From Streptomyces cupreus (GTDB taxonomy: Bacteria > Actinomycetota > Actinomycetes > Streptomycetales > Streptomycetaceae): 64,000 nucleotides of DNA. The translations under genes were made by a program, and so were the position numbers. The notes below the pieces were generated by a model. That model worked only from the letters and a program-made list of their open reading frames with translations, made no database searches and was not told the origin of the DNA. Position 1 is the first letter of the stretch. Each line of letters opens with the position of its first letter. This document shows, in pieces, positions 54,558-63,049 of this stretch. The DNA lies in contig NZ_JACMSF010000039.1 of assembly GCF_014257025.1 (NCBI RefSeq), forward strand, positions 1 through 64,000, in the 5' to 3' direction.

Positions 54558-55433
54558 TTGAGCTCCACCGACGTCGGCACCACCACCCCACAGGTGCCGC
54601 CCCAGTCCACGTACCAGAATCGTGTGGCGGACTACTGGAACGCCGAGGAGAACCCCGTCAACCTCGAACTCGGAAAGATCGATGACCTGTACCACCACCA
54701 CTACGGCGTCGGTGACGTCGACTGGTCGGTGCTGGAGGGGTCCGACCCCGAACCGCGCCAGGAACGGATCACCGCCGAACTGCACCGCCTCGAACACGCC
54801 CAGGCCGAGCTGCTCGCCGGCCGGCTCGGGCCGCTGTCCCCCGCCGACCGTGTCTTCGACGCCGGCTGCGGACGCGGCGGCGGCAGCGTCGTGGCGCATC
54901 TGCGCTACGGCTGCGCCGCCGACGGGGTCACGATCTCCGCCAAACAGGCCGAGTTCGCGAACGAGCAGGCCCGTAAGCGGGGCATCGACGGCAGCGTGCG
55001 CTACCACTGCCGCGACATGCTCGACACCGGGTTCCCCTCGGGCGCGTTCACGGCCTCGTGGAACAACGAGTCCACCATGTACGTCGAGCTGGACCTGCTG
55101 TTCGCCGAGCACGCCCGGCTGCTGCGCCGCGGCGGACGCTATGTGGTGATCACCGGCTGCTACAACGACACCTACGGGCGCGCCTCCCGCGAGGTGTCCC
55201 TCATCAACGCCCACTACATCTGCGACATCCATCCCCGCTCGGCGTACTTCCGGGCGATGGCCCGCAACCGGCTGGTCCCGGTGCATGTGCAGGACCTCAC
55301 CGAAGCGACCATCCCCTACTGGGAGTTGCGCCGCCAGGCCGAGCACCTGGTCACCGGTATCGAGGACACCTTCCTGACCGCCTACCGCAATGGCAGCTTC
55401 CAGTACCTGCTGATCGCGGCCGACCGGGTCTGA
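54558..55433 (+). CDS. gppmt: Geranyl diphosphate 2-C-methyltransferase
   Basis: 291 residues. TTG start after a strong CCAGGAGGAA ribosome site. SAM-binding motif I is VFDAGCGRGGGSV; YQNRVADYWNAEENPVNLELGKIDDLYHHHYG at the N-terminus is the family signature. It methylates GPP at C2 to give 2-methyl-GPP, the substrate of the cyclase upstream (44-base gap). Third gene of the 2-MIB operon. Confidence 0.93.
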   Translation: MSSTDVGTTTPQVPPQSTYQNRVADYWNAEENPVNLELGKIDDLYHHHYGVGDVDWSVLEGSDPEPRQERITAELHRLEHAQAELLAGRLGPLSPADRVFDAGCGRGGGSVVAHLRYGCAADGVTISAKQAEFANEQARKRGIDGSVRYHCRDMLDTGFPSGAFTASWNNESTMYVELDLLFAEHARLLRRGGRYVVITGCYNDTYGRASREVSLINAHYICDIHPRSAYFRAMARNRLVPVHVQDLTEATIPYWELRRQAEHLVTGIEDTFLTAYRNGSFQYLLIAADRV

Positions 55434-55513
55434 GTTGACGCGGGTCTTCCCCCTGTGGCCCCGCTGTGCTTGCCTGGGGAGCCGTTTTCGAGGTCCGGGG
55501 CGGGAGTTGCCGC

Positions 55514-56419
55514 ATGCGCAAGGCGTGGATGGCGGGGTTGCTGCTCACCGTGTCGCTGCTCGGCGGCTGCGGGGATCCGACGGCAGGGCCGGACCAGGCA
55601 CCGCCCCCCGAGGTGCCGAGGGCATCGGCGACGACCCAGCAGCAGGCACCCGCCTCTCCGAGCGCCGTCGCCGTGAAGCCGCCGACCGTGCTGTACCTCG
55701 GCGACTCCCTCGCCATGGAGGCCCAGAAGGTACTCGGCACCGAGCTCCGCAGGAAGTTGCGCGCCACCTACACCAGCGCCCCCTACTCGGGCACCACTCC
55801 CTGCGACTACCTGGAGGGCACCCGCAAGCGTTCCCTGGTCCCGGACCCGGACAAGGCCGCCGCGCTGGTGCGTGCGCGGCGGCCGGACTTCGTGGTGCTC
55901 CAGTTCTGGGGCAACGCCTGGGGGTACACGCCGTGCATGGACGGCATCACGCACGACGCCGATCCCCGGACGTACTTCGACCGGTACACGGCGGACCTGA
56001 AGAGGCTCACCGACCAGATCGCCGCGGCCGGCGGGGAGCGGCGCCCGCGGATCGTGTGGGTGCTCCAGGGCCCCGACCCGATCACCCCCGACCGGGTCCG
56101 CCAGGTCAACGACCTGTACGAGCGGCGGGCCGGCGCCTCGGGCGACCTCGTCGCGGACGCCGGGCGGACGGTGAGCGCCGACGGGGCCCGTTACACCTGA
56201 GTGCGGGATCTGCCGTGCACGGCGTTCGAGCGCGAGCACCCCGACTACTGCACCGAGCCCGGCCGCGACCGTACCGCCCTGCACCGCGACGACGACTATC
56301 TGCACTTCTGTCTGGCGCCGACCACCTCGACCCCGAAGCCGTGCCCGGTCCGCTCGCCCGGCATCCTGCGAATGGCGCAGGAGGTCACCCGGGTGATCGG
56401 CGACCACCTCGGCGGATAG
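55514..56419 (+). pseudogene. SGNH-type lipoprotein gene split by an in-frame TGA
   Basis: ATG at 55514 (GGGAG upstream) starts a lipoprotein: signal peptide ending LLGGC (Cys19), a Pro/Ala-rich linker, then the GDSL block VLYLGDSLAME. The frame stops at TGA 56198-56200 after 228 residues, but the same frame continues for 72 codons to 56419, with CTAFEREHPDYC and DDDYLHFC. The latter carries the Asp/His pair expected near the end of SGNH hydrolases. The enzyme is therefore cut before part of its catalytic triad, unless the TGA is read through or is a sequencing error. It follows the 2-MIB operon by 80 bases. Confidence 0.78.
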
Positions 56420-56426
56420 CGGGGGC

Positions 56427-56909
56427 TCACGCGCCGGCGTACGCCTTCTCCAGGGCCGCGATGTCGAGCTTGCCCATGCCGAGCATGGCCTGGGTCGCGC
56501 GGGCCGCCTTCTCGGCGTCGGGGTCGCTCATCATGGCGTCGAGGCTGTCCGGGATGACCTGCCAGGACACCCCGTACTTGTCCTTGAGCCAGCCGCAGGG
56601 GCCGGGCTCGCCGCCGCCCTCGGTGAGCTTGGTCCAGTAGTAGTCGATCTCCTCCTGGTTCTCGCAGAAGATCATGAAGGAGATCGCCTCGTTGAACTTG
56701 AACTCGGGGCCGCCGTTGAGCGCGAGGAACTTGTGACCGTTGGCCGTGAACTCCACGGTCATGACGCTGCCGGCGGGACGCGGGGCGCCCTCGGGGTAGC
56801 GGGCGACCTTGCCGATGCCGGAGTTCTTGAAGACCGACACATAGTGGTGGGCGGCCTCCTCGGCCTCGTTGTCGAACCAGAGACACGTGGTGAAACCGTT
56901 GCTGGCCAT
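56427..56909 (-). CDS. VOC-family PhnB/3-demethylubiquinone-like protein
   Basis: 160 residues from ATG 56909 with a consensus AGGAGG ribosome site; the frame upstream of it is not coding. The N-terminus TTCLWFDNEAEEAAHHYVSVFKNS and YGVSWQVIPDSL near the C-terminus are characteristic of the PhnB-like (3-dmu-9_3-mt) VOC subfamily. These proteins have no assigned activity despite their name. It is divergent from clpP3 with a 197-base gap that holds the PopR-type box. Confidence 0.85.
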   Translation of the reverse strand: MASNGFTTCLWFDNEAEEAAHHYVSVFKNSGIGKVARYPEGAPRPAGSVMTVEFTANGHKFLALNGGPEFKFNEAISFMIFCENQEEIDYYWTKLTEGGGEPGPCGWLKDKYGVSWQVIPDSLDAMMSDPDAEKAARATQAMLGMGKLDIAALEKAYAGA

Positions 56910-57004
56910 GGATACCTCCTGGGCGTGGAACGCTGTCATCTGTATCGACCGATCCTCGCGCCGGAACTCATCGGCGGGGCGGCCGGTTGATCCAGATGGC
57001 CCGC

Positions 57005-57034
57005 TCTGCCCATGGCTAATCTGCCGCGGGCAGA
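57005..57034. promoter_or_regulatory. PopR-type box upstream of clpP3
   Basis: TCTGCC-GCG-GGCAGA (57020-57034) is a perfect palindrome with a 3-base centre, and an extra TCTGCC half-site lies at 57005-57010. From memory, PopR in S. lividans recognises a TCTGCC/GGCAGA palindrome in front of clpP3, and a popR-like gene lies just downstream of clpP4 here. It is 73 bases upstream of the clpP3 ATG, a normal position for an activator. Confidence 0.72.
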
Positions 57035-57106
57035 GAAATCCCCGGTGGAGGGGGTCCGCGGTCAACAGTGGAGTCGACGGCATCCACGCCACGACGAGGA
57101 GATCCC

Positions 57107-57745
57107 ATGACTCCACTCACCGCGCTCGCCCCACGGGCGGAGGAGGGCGACACCCCGCCCTCCCGGCTCGACGACCAGCTCGCCGCCCAGTTGCTCGGAC
57201 AGCGGATCGTGCTGCTGGGCACACAGGTCGACGAGGTCTCCGCGAACCGGGTCTGCGCGCAGTTGCTGATCCTGTCCGCCGAGGACCCGCGCACCGACAT
57301 CAGCCTGTACATCAACAGCCCGGGCGGCTCGGTGCACGCGGGCCTCGCCATCTACGACACCATGCGGCTGATCCCCAACGACGTGTCGACGCTCGCCATG
57401 GGCTTCGCGGCCAGCATGGGCCAGTTCCTGCTCTGCGGCGGCACGCCCGGCAAGCGGTACGCCCTGCCGAACGCGCGGATCATGATGCACCAGGGGTCGG
57501 CGGGCATCGGCGGTACCACCGCCGACATCGAGATCCAGGCCGAGAACCTGGAGCACACCAAGCGGACCATGGAGCGGCTCATCGCCGAGAACACGGGCCA
57601 GACCCCGGAGACCATCGCCCGGGACGGCGACCGTGACCGCTGGTTCACGGCCGAGGAGGCCAGGGAGTACGGCATGGTGGACCGGGTCCTGGAGTCCCTC
57701 GCGGACGTCCGCCCGGCCGCCTCGAAGCGACGGATGGGGCTGTGA
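57107..57745 (+). CDS. clpP3: ATP-dependent Clp protease proteolytic subunit ClpP3
   Basis: 212 residues from ATG 57107 with CGAGGAGA upstream. The serine-protease triad is complete: Ser103 in GFAASMGQ, His128 in ARIMMHQG and the Asp in DRDRWF. LYINSPGGSVHAG is the family's substrate-binding block. It assembles into a heptameric ring with partner subunits and works with a Clp ATPase. It is coupled to clpP4 by a 1-base gap and probably activated by PopR through the box upstream. Confidence 0.93.
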   Translation: MTPLTALAPRAEEGDTPPSRLDDQLAAQLLGQRIVLLGTQVDEVSANRVCAQLLILSAEDPRTDISLYINSPGGSVHAGLAIYDTMRLIPNDVSTLAMGFAASMGQFLLCGGTPGKRYALPNARIMMHQGSAGIGGTTADIEIQAENLEHTKRTMERLIAENTGQTPETIARDGDRDRWFTAEEAREYGMVDRVLESLADVRPAASKRRMGL

Positions 57746-57746
57746 C

Positions 57747-58349
57747 ATGGGGAACTACACGATTCCGTACGTCGTCGAGCGGACCGCGCACGGCGAGCGC
57801 TCCTCCGATGTGTTCAGCCGGCTGCTGTCGGAGCGGATCATCTTCCTCGGCACCGAGATCGACGACGGCGTCGCCAACGTCGTCATCGCGCAACTGCTCC
57901 ATCTGGAGTCGGCGGCGCCGGAGAACGAGATCGCGATCTACATCAACTCCCCCGGCGGCTCGTTCACTTCGCTCATGGCCATCTATGACACGATGACGTA
58001 CGTGCAGGCGCCGATCTCGACGTTCTGTGTGGGGCAGGCGGCGTCGACGGCCGCCGTGCTGCTGGCCGGTGGGGATCCGGGGCGTCGGTTCGTGCTGGAG
58101 CACGCGCGTGTGCTGCTCGGTCAGCCCGCCAGCGGGGGCAACCGGGGCATGATCTCCGACCTCGCCCTCCAGGCCAAGGAGATGGTCCGCATCCGCGCCC
58201 AGGTCGAGGAGGTGCTGGCCCGCCACACCCACCACGATGTCGCAACCCTGCGCGCCGACATGGACCGCGACAAGGTGTTCACCGCCGAGGAGGCCGTGGC
58301 GTACGGCCTGGCCGACGAGGTGGTGAGCCGGCGCCTCGCCGCGGTGTGA
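57747..58349 (+). CDS. clpP4: Clp protease subunit ClpP4, catalytic His replaced
   Basis: 200 residues. IYINSPGGSFTSLMAIYD is the canonical ClpP segment, and the nucleophile Ser100 is in GQAASTAAV. The position of the catalytic His reads VLLGQPAS (Gly125 where His is expected in xIHQP), while the Asp in DRDKVF is kept. The subunit is therefore predicted to be catalytically poor and may serve as a structural partner of ClpP3 in a mixed barrel. Second gene of the clpP3-clpP4 operon, convergent with popR. Confidence 0.9.
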   Translation: MGNYTIPYVVERTAHGERSSDVFSRLLSERIIFLGTEIDDGVANVVIAQLLHLESAAPENEIAIYINSPGGSFTSLMAIYDTMTYVQAPISTFCVGQAASTAAVLLAGGDPGRRFVLEHARVLLGQPASGGNRGMISDLALQAKEMVRIRAQVEEVLARHTHHDVATLRADMDRDKVFTAEEAVAYGLADEVVSRRLAAV

Positions 58350-58368
58350 GGCGCCGGGAGGGCGTGGG

Positions 58369-58773
58369 TCAGGCGGCCAGGCAGAGGCCGTCGTACGACG
58401 AACCGGCCGTGCCGCGGCCCCGGTCCGGGCTGTGACGGCTGGTGAGCCGGATCAGTTCGCCCTGGGCCCGGGACAGCAGGTCGCCGAGGCCGAGTCCGAG
58501 GGCCTGGGCGGCGGCCGCGAGGACCTCCGAGGAGGCCTCCTTGCGGCCGCGCTCGACCTCGGAGAGGTAGGGCATCGAGATCCGGGCGGCGTCGGCCACG
58601 TCCTTCAGGGTGCGCTCCTGGGCGAGGCGCTCACGCCGCAGGACGTCGCCGACCAGGTCCCGCCACAGGGGTTCCCTGGGCGCGGGTGCGGTGGCTTGCG
58701 GGCGGGAGGGCCCCTGGCGCGCGGGCGGGCGCAACGGGATGACGCGGGCTTGGTTCGGCGCTTGGTTGCTCAC
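58369..58773 (-). CDS. popR: PopR-type XRE-family activator of clpP3-clpP4
   Basis: 134 residues. The HTH is RTLKDVADAARISMPYLSEVERGRKEASSEVLAAAAQALGL, the ClgR/PopR signature YLSEVERGRKEASSE included. The C-terminus ends LCLAA; two alanines at the end fit a Clp-degradation signal of the kind known for PopR, which ClpP1P2 removes. That would make clpP3-clpP4 come on when ClpP1P2 fails. Convergent with clpP4; the matching box lies upstream of clpP3. Confidence 0.85.
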   Translation of the reverse strand: MSNQAPNQARVIPLRPPARQGPSRPQATAPAPREPLWRDLVGDVLRRERLAQERTLKDVADAARISMPYLSEVERGRKEASSEVLAAAAQALGLGLGDLLSRAQGELIRLTSRHSPDRGRGTAGSSYDGLCLAA

Positions 58774-58869
58774 CCTCCCAGCCTAGGAGGCCGGGCCGGG
58801 CCGGGAAGGGATCGGCGTTCTGCCCTGGGGGAAATCGCCAGGGGCGAACAGGAGTTGGCCCGGATCCGG

Positions 58870-59325
58870 TCACTCGCCGCCGCTCAGCCTCATCACCGCA
58901 CGGACCCGCTTGCCGACCGGAACCCGTTCGACGGCGACCTCCAGCGCCAGCGCGTGCACTATCTCCAGGCCGTGCCGGCCGACGCGTTCGGGGTCCCGGG
59001 GGAAGCGGCGGGGCAGCGCGGCGCTGCTGTCGTAGACGCAGACGGCGACCTGGGCGTCGGTGCCCTCCAGGTCCAGGATGTAGGGGCCGTTGCTGTGCCG
59101 GTCGGCGTTGGTGACCAGTTCGCTGACCATCAGGAGCACCTCTTCGTGGGTGCGGTCGTCGATCTCGGCGCACCACTCCGTGCGGAGCCGGCCGAGGAAG
59201 CGGGCGGCGAAGGACCGCGCCTCGGCGATGCACCCCGGTTCACCGCTGTAGTGGGCCGCCTGTCGGAGCGGTTCCACGGGCACGTCGAAACCAGTCGGAA
59301 TCACTGCCCCGTCGTGTTCGATCAT
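58870..59325 (-). CDS. ATP-binding regulator, HATPase_c-like
   Basis: 151 residues from ATG 59325 (GAGAGAA upstream). The N-box is MVSELVTNADRHSN and a glycine-bearing VGRHGLEIV forms the G2-like motif, giving an RsbW-type GHKL fold. It is the third stand-alone protein of this kind in the window. No sigma factor partner is adjacent. It is 96 bases upstream of popR on the same strand and may be co-transcribed, but nothing ties its function to Clp. Confidence 0.76.
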   Translation of the reverse strand: MIEHDGAVIPTGFDVPVEPLRQAAHYSGEPGCIAEARSFAARFLGRLRTEWCAEIDDRTHEEVLLMVSELVTNADRHSNGPYILDLEGTDAQVAVCVYDSSAALPRRFPRDPERVGRHGLEIVHALALEVAVERVPVGKRVRAVMRLSGGE

Positions 59326-59505
59326 GCGTTTCTCTCTCGGGAAGCCGGACCGGCCGGACGCCGCTGCACCAGTGCTCGTACCCAGTGCCGCGCCCGGCAG
59401 TCCCCGCTCCGGGGCCCGGTGCGTCACATCGGCGGCGACAGCGGGCTGCCGCCCGTGGTCGGTGACCGGGTCGCCGTGGCGGTCGTGTCCAAGGCGAGCG
59501 GCACC

Positions 59506-60630
59506 TCAGGAGGTGGTCGTCCCGGGCGACTCGGGCTCGGCCGTGGGCTGCGAGGTCGGGGGCTCCGAGGCCGGCGGCGGGATCTGCCCGGAGGGCGTCG
59601 TCGAGGTCGGCGGGCAGGGGGTCTCCGAGCCGGTGGGCGTGGCCGGACACGGCGTCGTGGTGCCGGGGGACGGCGACGTCGTGGGCGGCACGGTCGTCGA
59701 CGGGGAGGGCTGGCGTGCGGGCGGGTCCGTCTTCTGGTCCTTGCCGCCGGTGTCACCCGGGTGCCGGTTGAACCAGTCGTCGTTCTCGGGGTCGTAGACG
59801 ACGAAGACGTTGATGACGACGGTGGCCGGCGCGACCACGACCACGTTCGAGGACTTGTACGACGGCCAGGAGTCGCCCGTGGCCTTCGGCGCGCTCTGCT
59901 GGGCGACCGGCGGGGTCAGCGGGTTGCCACAGGCGCAGCGCACCCGGGGCACTCCGCGGTCGTCGACGAGGACGGCGGTGCCGGTCTGGAGGACGGCCTG
60001 GTAGCTGGTGGCGCCGCCGTCGCGGTAGCCGTGGTTGGTGACGCGGGTGTCCATGCGCAGTTGCACGGGGGTGAGGTCGCGCAGATAGGCCGGGACGCCG
60101 GAGGGGTCGACGTCGGCGACGGAGGCGAACGCCTTGTTCTTCGCCTGGTCGGCCTGGAGGAACTTGATCTGCTTCTCCACGTCGCAGCTGGCGACGTTGC
60201 GGGTGCCGCCGTAGAGGCCGGGCGCTGCGCCGTCGACACCGCGCACGGCGTTGGCGGACTCGGTGGCCCCTGTCGGGGCGGGGGTCACCGGCGGGGCGGA
60301 GCTGTCCGTCGCGGTGGAGGCGGTGAAGGGATCGGGGCCCGACTTGCCCGCGGCCTGGAGGAAGACCTCGCCGCCCGAGCCGGAGCCGCCGCCGTCGCCG
60401 CGGCTGAAGACGAAGGCGAGCACCACGGCCGCGACCACCACGGTGGCGAGCACGACGATGCGCGGCACGGACCGCCACCACGGCCGCTGGGGTCCCGGCT
60501 CCGGGGGGACACCGCCGCCACCGGTGCCCGGGGGCTGGGAGGGCGGGCCGGAAGGTGGCTGCGAGGGACCGGACAGCGGGCCCGAGGGGGGCCCTGTGGG
60601 TCGGCCGGAGGACGGAGGTTCGGCGCTCAC
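59506..60630 (-). CDS. DUF6777-type membrane protein
   Basis: 374 residues from GTG 60630 with AAGAAGGG upstream. A Pro/Gly-rich cytoplasmic N-terminus leads into one membrane helix (RIVVLATVVVAAVVLAFVFS, about residues 58-77). The exported globular part (EVFLQAAGKSGPDPFTAS through GVPRVRCACGNPLTPP) matches DUF6777, and a Ser/Thr/Pro-rich tail ends the protein. A single CACG cysteine pair occurs. Function unknown; its Streptomyces neighbours are often a kinase and a streptophobe-like gene, as here. Confidence 0.78.
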   Translation of the reverse strand: MSAEPPSSGRPTGPPSGPLSGPSQPPSGPPSQPPGTGGGGVPPEPGPQRPWWRSVPRIVVLATVVVAAVVLAFVFSRGDGGGSGSGGEVFLQAAGKSGPDPFTASTATDSSAPPVTPAPTGATESANAVRGVDGAAPGLYGGTRNVASCDVEKQIKFLQADQAKNKAFASVADVDPSGVPAYLRDLTPVQLRMDTRVTNHGYRDGGATSYQAVLQTGTAVLVDDRGVPRVRCACGNPLTPPVAQQSAPKATGDSWPSYKSSNVVVVAPATVVINVFVVYDPENDDWFNRHPGDTGGKDQKTDPPARQPSPSTTVPPTTSPSPGTTTPCPATPTGSETPCPPTSTTPSGQIPPPASEPPTSQPTAEPESPGTTTS

Positions 60631-60791
60631 GAGCCCTTCTTCCCGATATGGGACTCTCACGGCCTTTAATGCGAATAGCCGCATTTCTCCATACCGTGAC
60701 CATTGTGTGCTCCAGGCCGGTGCGGTCCGCAAGCCGACGCGGACGGACCTCCCGGCAGGCGGGGCGCCCGGAGGCTGCCTAGCGTGGCAGG

Positions 60792-62057
60792 GTGAGCGCG
60801 CGCATCCCCTCCGACCAGGCAGTGGCCCGCCACGGCTGGCCGCAGGCCGTCGTCGCCGTGCTGGCCGCACTGCTCGCCATGGGGGTCGTCGCCGCGCTGG
60901 GACTGTGGGCGGCGGGGGCGACGGGACTCCCGGACAACGCGTTCCCCCGGGTCGTCGCCGCGACCGTGGTGACCGCCGTCGGCGGCACCGTCGAGATGTC
61001 CGGCGACGCCGGCGGCCTCGCCGAGTCCGCGGCCGACCTCACCGTGATCCCGCTGTCCGTCACCCTCGTCGGCGCGCTGGTGCTCGCCGCCGGTTTCCTG
61101 CGGCCGCTGCGGCGCCGGGCGGTGGCGGGTGCGCGGGAGCTGGTGGGGTGGGCCGCCCGGTTCGCCGTGCTGTGGCTGCTGGCGCTGCTCGGCCTCGCGC
61201 TGGCCGCCCGTCAGACCTTCACGATCTCCCTCGGCGACGACACGCTCGACGACCTCGGCGATCTCTTCAGCGTCACACCGAAGGTCGGCTTCCGCACCGA
61301 CGTGCCGCTCACCGTGGTCTTCGGACTGCTGTGGCTGGCGGGCGTCCTGATCCTGGCCCTGCTGGTCTCCCGCGCGGCTCCCCTGCCGCCCCGGCTGCTG
61401 CGCTTCCAGGAATCGGTCCGGCCTGCCGCGTACGCCATGGTCGGGCTGCTGCTCGCCTACGTCGCGCTGGGCGTCGTCATCGGTCTGATCGTCGCGGCGA
61501 CCCGCGGCCACGCGGCGGAGACCCTCGCCGTGCTCCTGCTCGGCCTGCCGAACCTGGTGTGGCTGGCGCTCACCATCGGCCTCGGCGCCACCTGGGAGGG
61601 GCGGGTCGAGGGCCCGTTCGGACTGCCGATGCCGCATGTCCTGGACGAGGTGCTGCGCGGCTCGGACACCGCGGCCCTGAACCTGAGCACGCTCGCCGAG
61701 CACGACAGCCGGGTGTGGTGGCTGGTGGCCGTCGACGCGGTACTGGTACTCGCCGCCGCGTTCGTGATGGCGGCCCGCTCCCCACGCCGGATGCGCGCCT
61801 GGCAGCACGCGGTGCACATGGCGGTGGCGCTGGCGCTGACGGTGCTGATGATCTGTCTGGTCGGCCGGATCTCGGCGCATTACGGCCTGTCGGTGCTGGG
61901 CATCGGCGACCTGGGGGGCGATCTGGGCGGGGAGCTGGTGCTGGAACCGCAGATCTGGGGGGCGCTGGGGTTCGCGTTGCTGTGGGGCCTGGTCGCGGGG
62001 TTCCTGGGCGCGCTGCTCGCCGGGCCGGTGCACAGGCGAGGCGAGGTACCCCGCTAG
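60792..62057 (+). CDS. Streptophobe-family polytopic membrane protein
   Basis: 421 residues. GTG start. About ten membrane helices (for example VVAVLAALLAMGVVAALGLWA, VWLALTIGLGATW, VAVDAVLVLAAAFVM) with conserved short loops such as FPRVVAATVVTAVGGTVEMSG. This layout matches the streptophobe family, which takes its name from Streptomyces and has no known function. It is divergent from the DUF6777 gene and convergent (4-base overlap) with a Ser/Thr kinase. Confidence 0.8.
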   Translation: MSARIPSDQAVARHGWPQAVVAVLAALLAMGVVAALGLWAAGATGLPDNAFPRVVAATVVTAVGGTVEMSGDAGGLAESAADLTVIPLSVTLVGALVLAAGFLRPLRRRAVAGARELVGWAARFAVLWLLALLGLALAARQTFTISLGDDTLDDLGDLFSVTPKVGFRTDVPLTVVFGLLWLAGVLILALLVSRAAPLPPRLLRFQESVRPAAYAMVGLLLAYVALGVVIGLIVAATRGHAAETLAVLLLGLPNLVWLALTIGLGATWEGRVEGPFGLPMPHVLDEVLRGSDTAALNLSTLAEHDSRVWWLVAVDAVLVLAAAFVMAARSPRRMRAWQHAVHMAVALALTVLMICLVGRISAHYGLSVLGIGDLGGDLGGELVLEPQIWGALGFALLWGLVAGFLGALLAGPVHRRGEVPR

Positions 62058-63049
62058 TACCTCCCGCCGAAGAACGGTTCAGCCCACCGAGGCGGCGCCT
62101 TGGGCCCCTCCACCCGCTCCTCGACGACCCGCACGTCCACCCGGGTCGGCGGATGGGCCCCTTCTTGCTCGCCTCGCAACGCGAGACGCAGCGCCGCGAC
62201 AAAGGCAAGGCACGACTCGTACCGGTCATCAGGGCTCTTGGCCAGCGCCTTGGCGAACACCGAGTCGACCGGCGCCGGAAGGTCGGGCCGGGAAGACGTG
62301 AGCGGCGGCGGCTCGTCGTACTGGTGCGCCCACAGCAGCGCCATGTCGTCCTCCCGCTGGAAGGGCGGTCGCCCCGTCAGGCACTCATGGACGACGCAGG
62401 CGAAGCCGTACACATCGCAGCGCGCGTCGACCGGCTTGCCGGAGATCTGTTCCGGCGCGACATAGTCCAGCGTGCCGACGAACTGGCCGACGGTGGTGAA
62501 CCCGGTCAGGGACAGCGATTTCTTGGTCAGCCCGAAGTCGGTCAGATAGGCGTGCTCCGGGTGATCGCTGTCGGTGCCGCGGGCGACCAGGATGTTGCCC
62601 GGCTTCACGTCCCGGTGGACCAGCCCGTGCTCGTGGGCGGCATCCAGCGCGGACGCGACCTGCGCGGCGATCCGCACGGCCGTCGCGGGCGTGAACGGGC
62701 CCTGCCGGTCCAGGAGATGGCGCAGGTCGCTGCCGGCGACGTAGCGCATGGCGATGTAGAGGAGGCCGTCCGTCTCACCCGCCTCGAAGACCGGCACGAT
62801 GTGCGGGTGGTCGATCGCGGCGGCGGCCCGGGACTCATGGGTGAAGCGGCGCCGGAAGGTGTCGTTGCGGGCGAGTTCGGGGGCGAGCAGTTTCAGCGCG
62901 ACCGTGCGGTCCAGGCGCAGGTCGCGGGCGCGGTAGACGACGGCCATCCCGCCGCGGCCGATCTCCTGCTCGATGCGGTACCCGGCGACCTGCCGGCCGA
63001 TCAGCTCGGAGGGGCGGCCCGAGAACAGGCTCGTCTCCTCACGGGCCAT
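62054..63049 (-). CDS. Eukaryotic-like Ser/Thr protein kinase
   Basis: 331 residues. Full Hanks kinase motif set: IGRGGMAVVYRARD (P-loop), VALKLLAPE (Lys), LVHRDVKPGNILV (HRD), DFGLTK (DFG), VAPEQISG (APE-like). After the kinase domain it ends in a short tail with no membrane helix, so it is cytosolic. Its start overlaps the upstream hypothetical gene by 11 bases; together with the partial permease they form one minus-strand operon. Substrates unknown. Confidence 0.92.
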   Translation of the reverse strand: MAREETSLFSGRPSELIGRQVAGYRIEQEIGRGGMAVVYRARDLRLDRTVALKLLAPELARNDTFRRRFTHESRAAAAIDHPHIVPVFEAGETDGLLYIAMRYVAGSDLRHLLDRQGPFTPATAVRIAAQVASALDAAHEHGLVHRDVKPGNILVARGTDSDHPEHAYLTDFGLTKKSLSLTGFTTVGQFVGTLDYVAPEQISGKPVDARCDVYGFACVVHECLTGRPPFQREDDMALLWAHQYDEPPPLTSSRPDLPAPVDSVFAKALAKSPDDRYESCLAFVAALRLALRGEQEGAHPPTRVDVRVVEERVEGPKAPPRWAEPFFGGRY

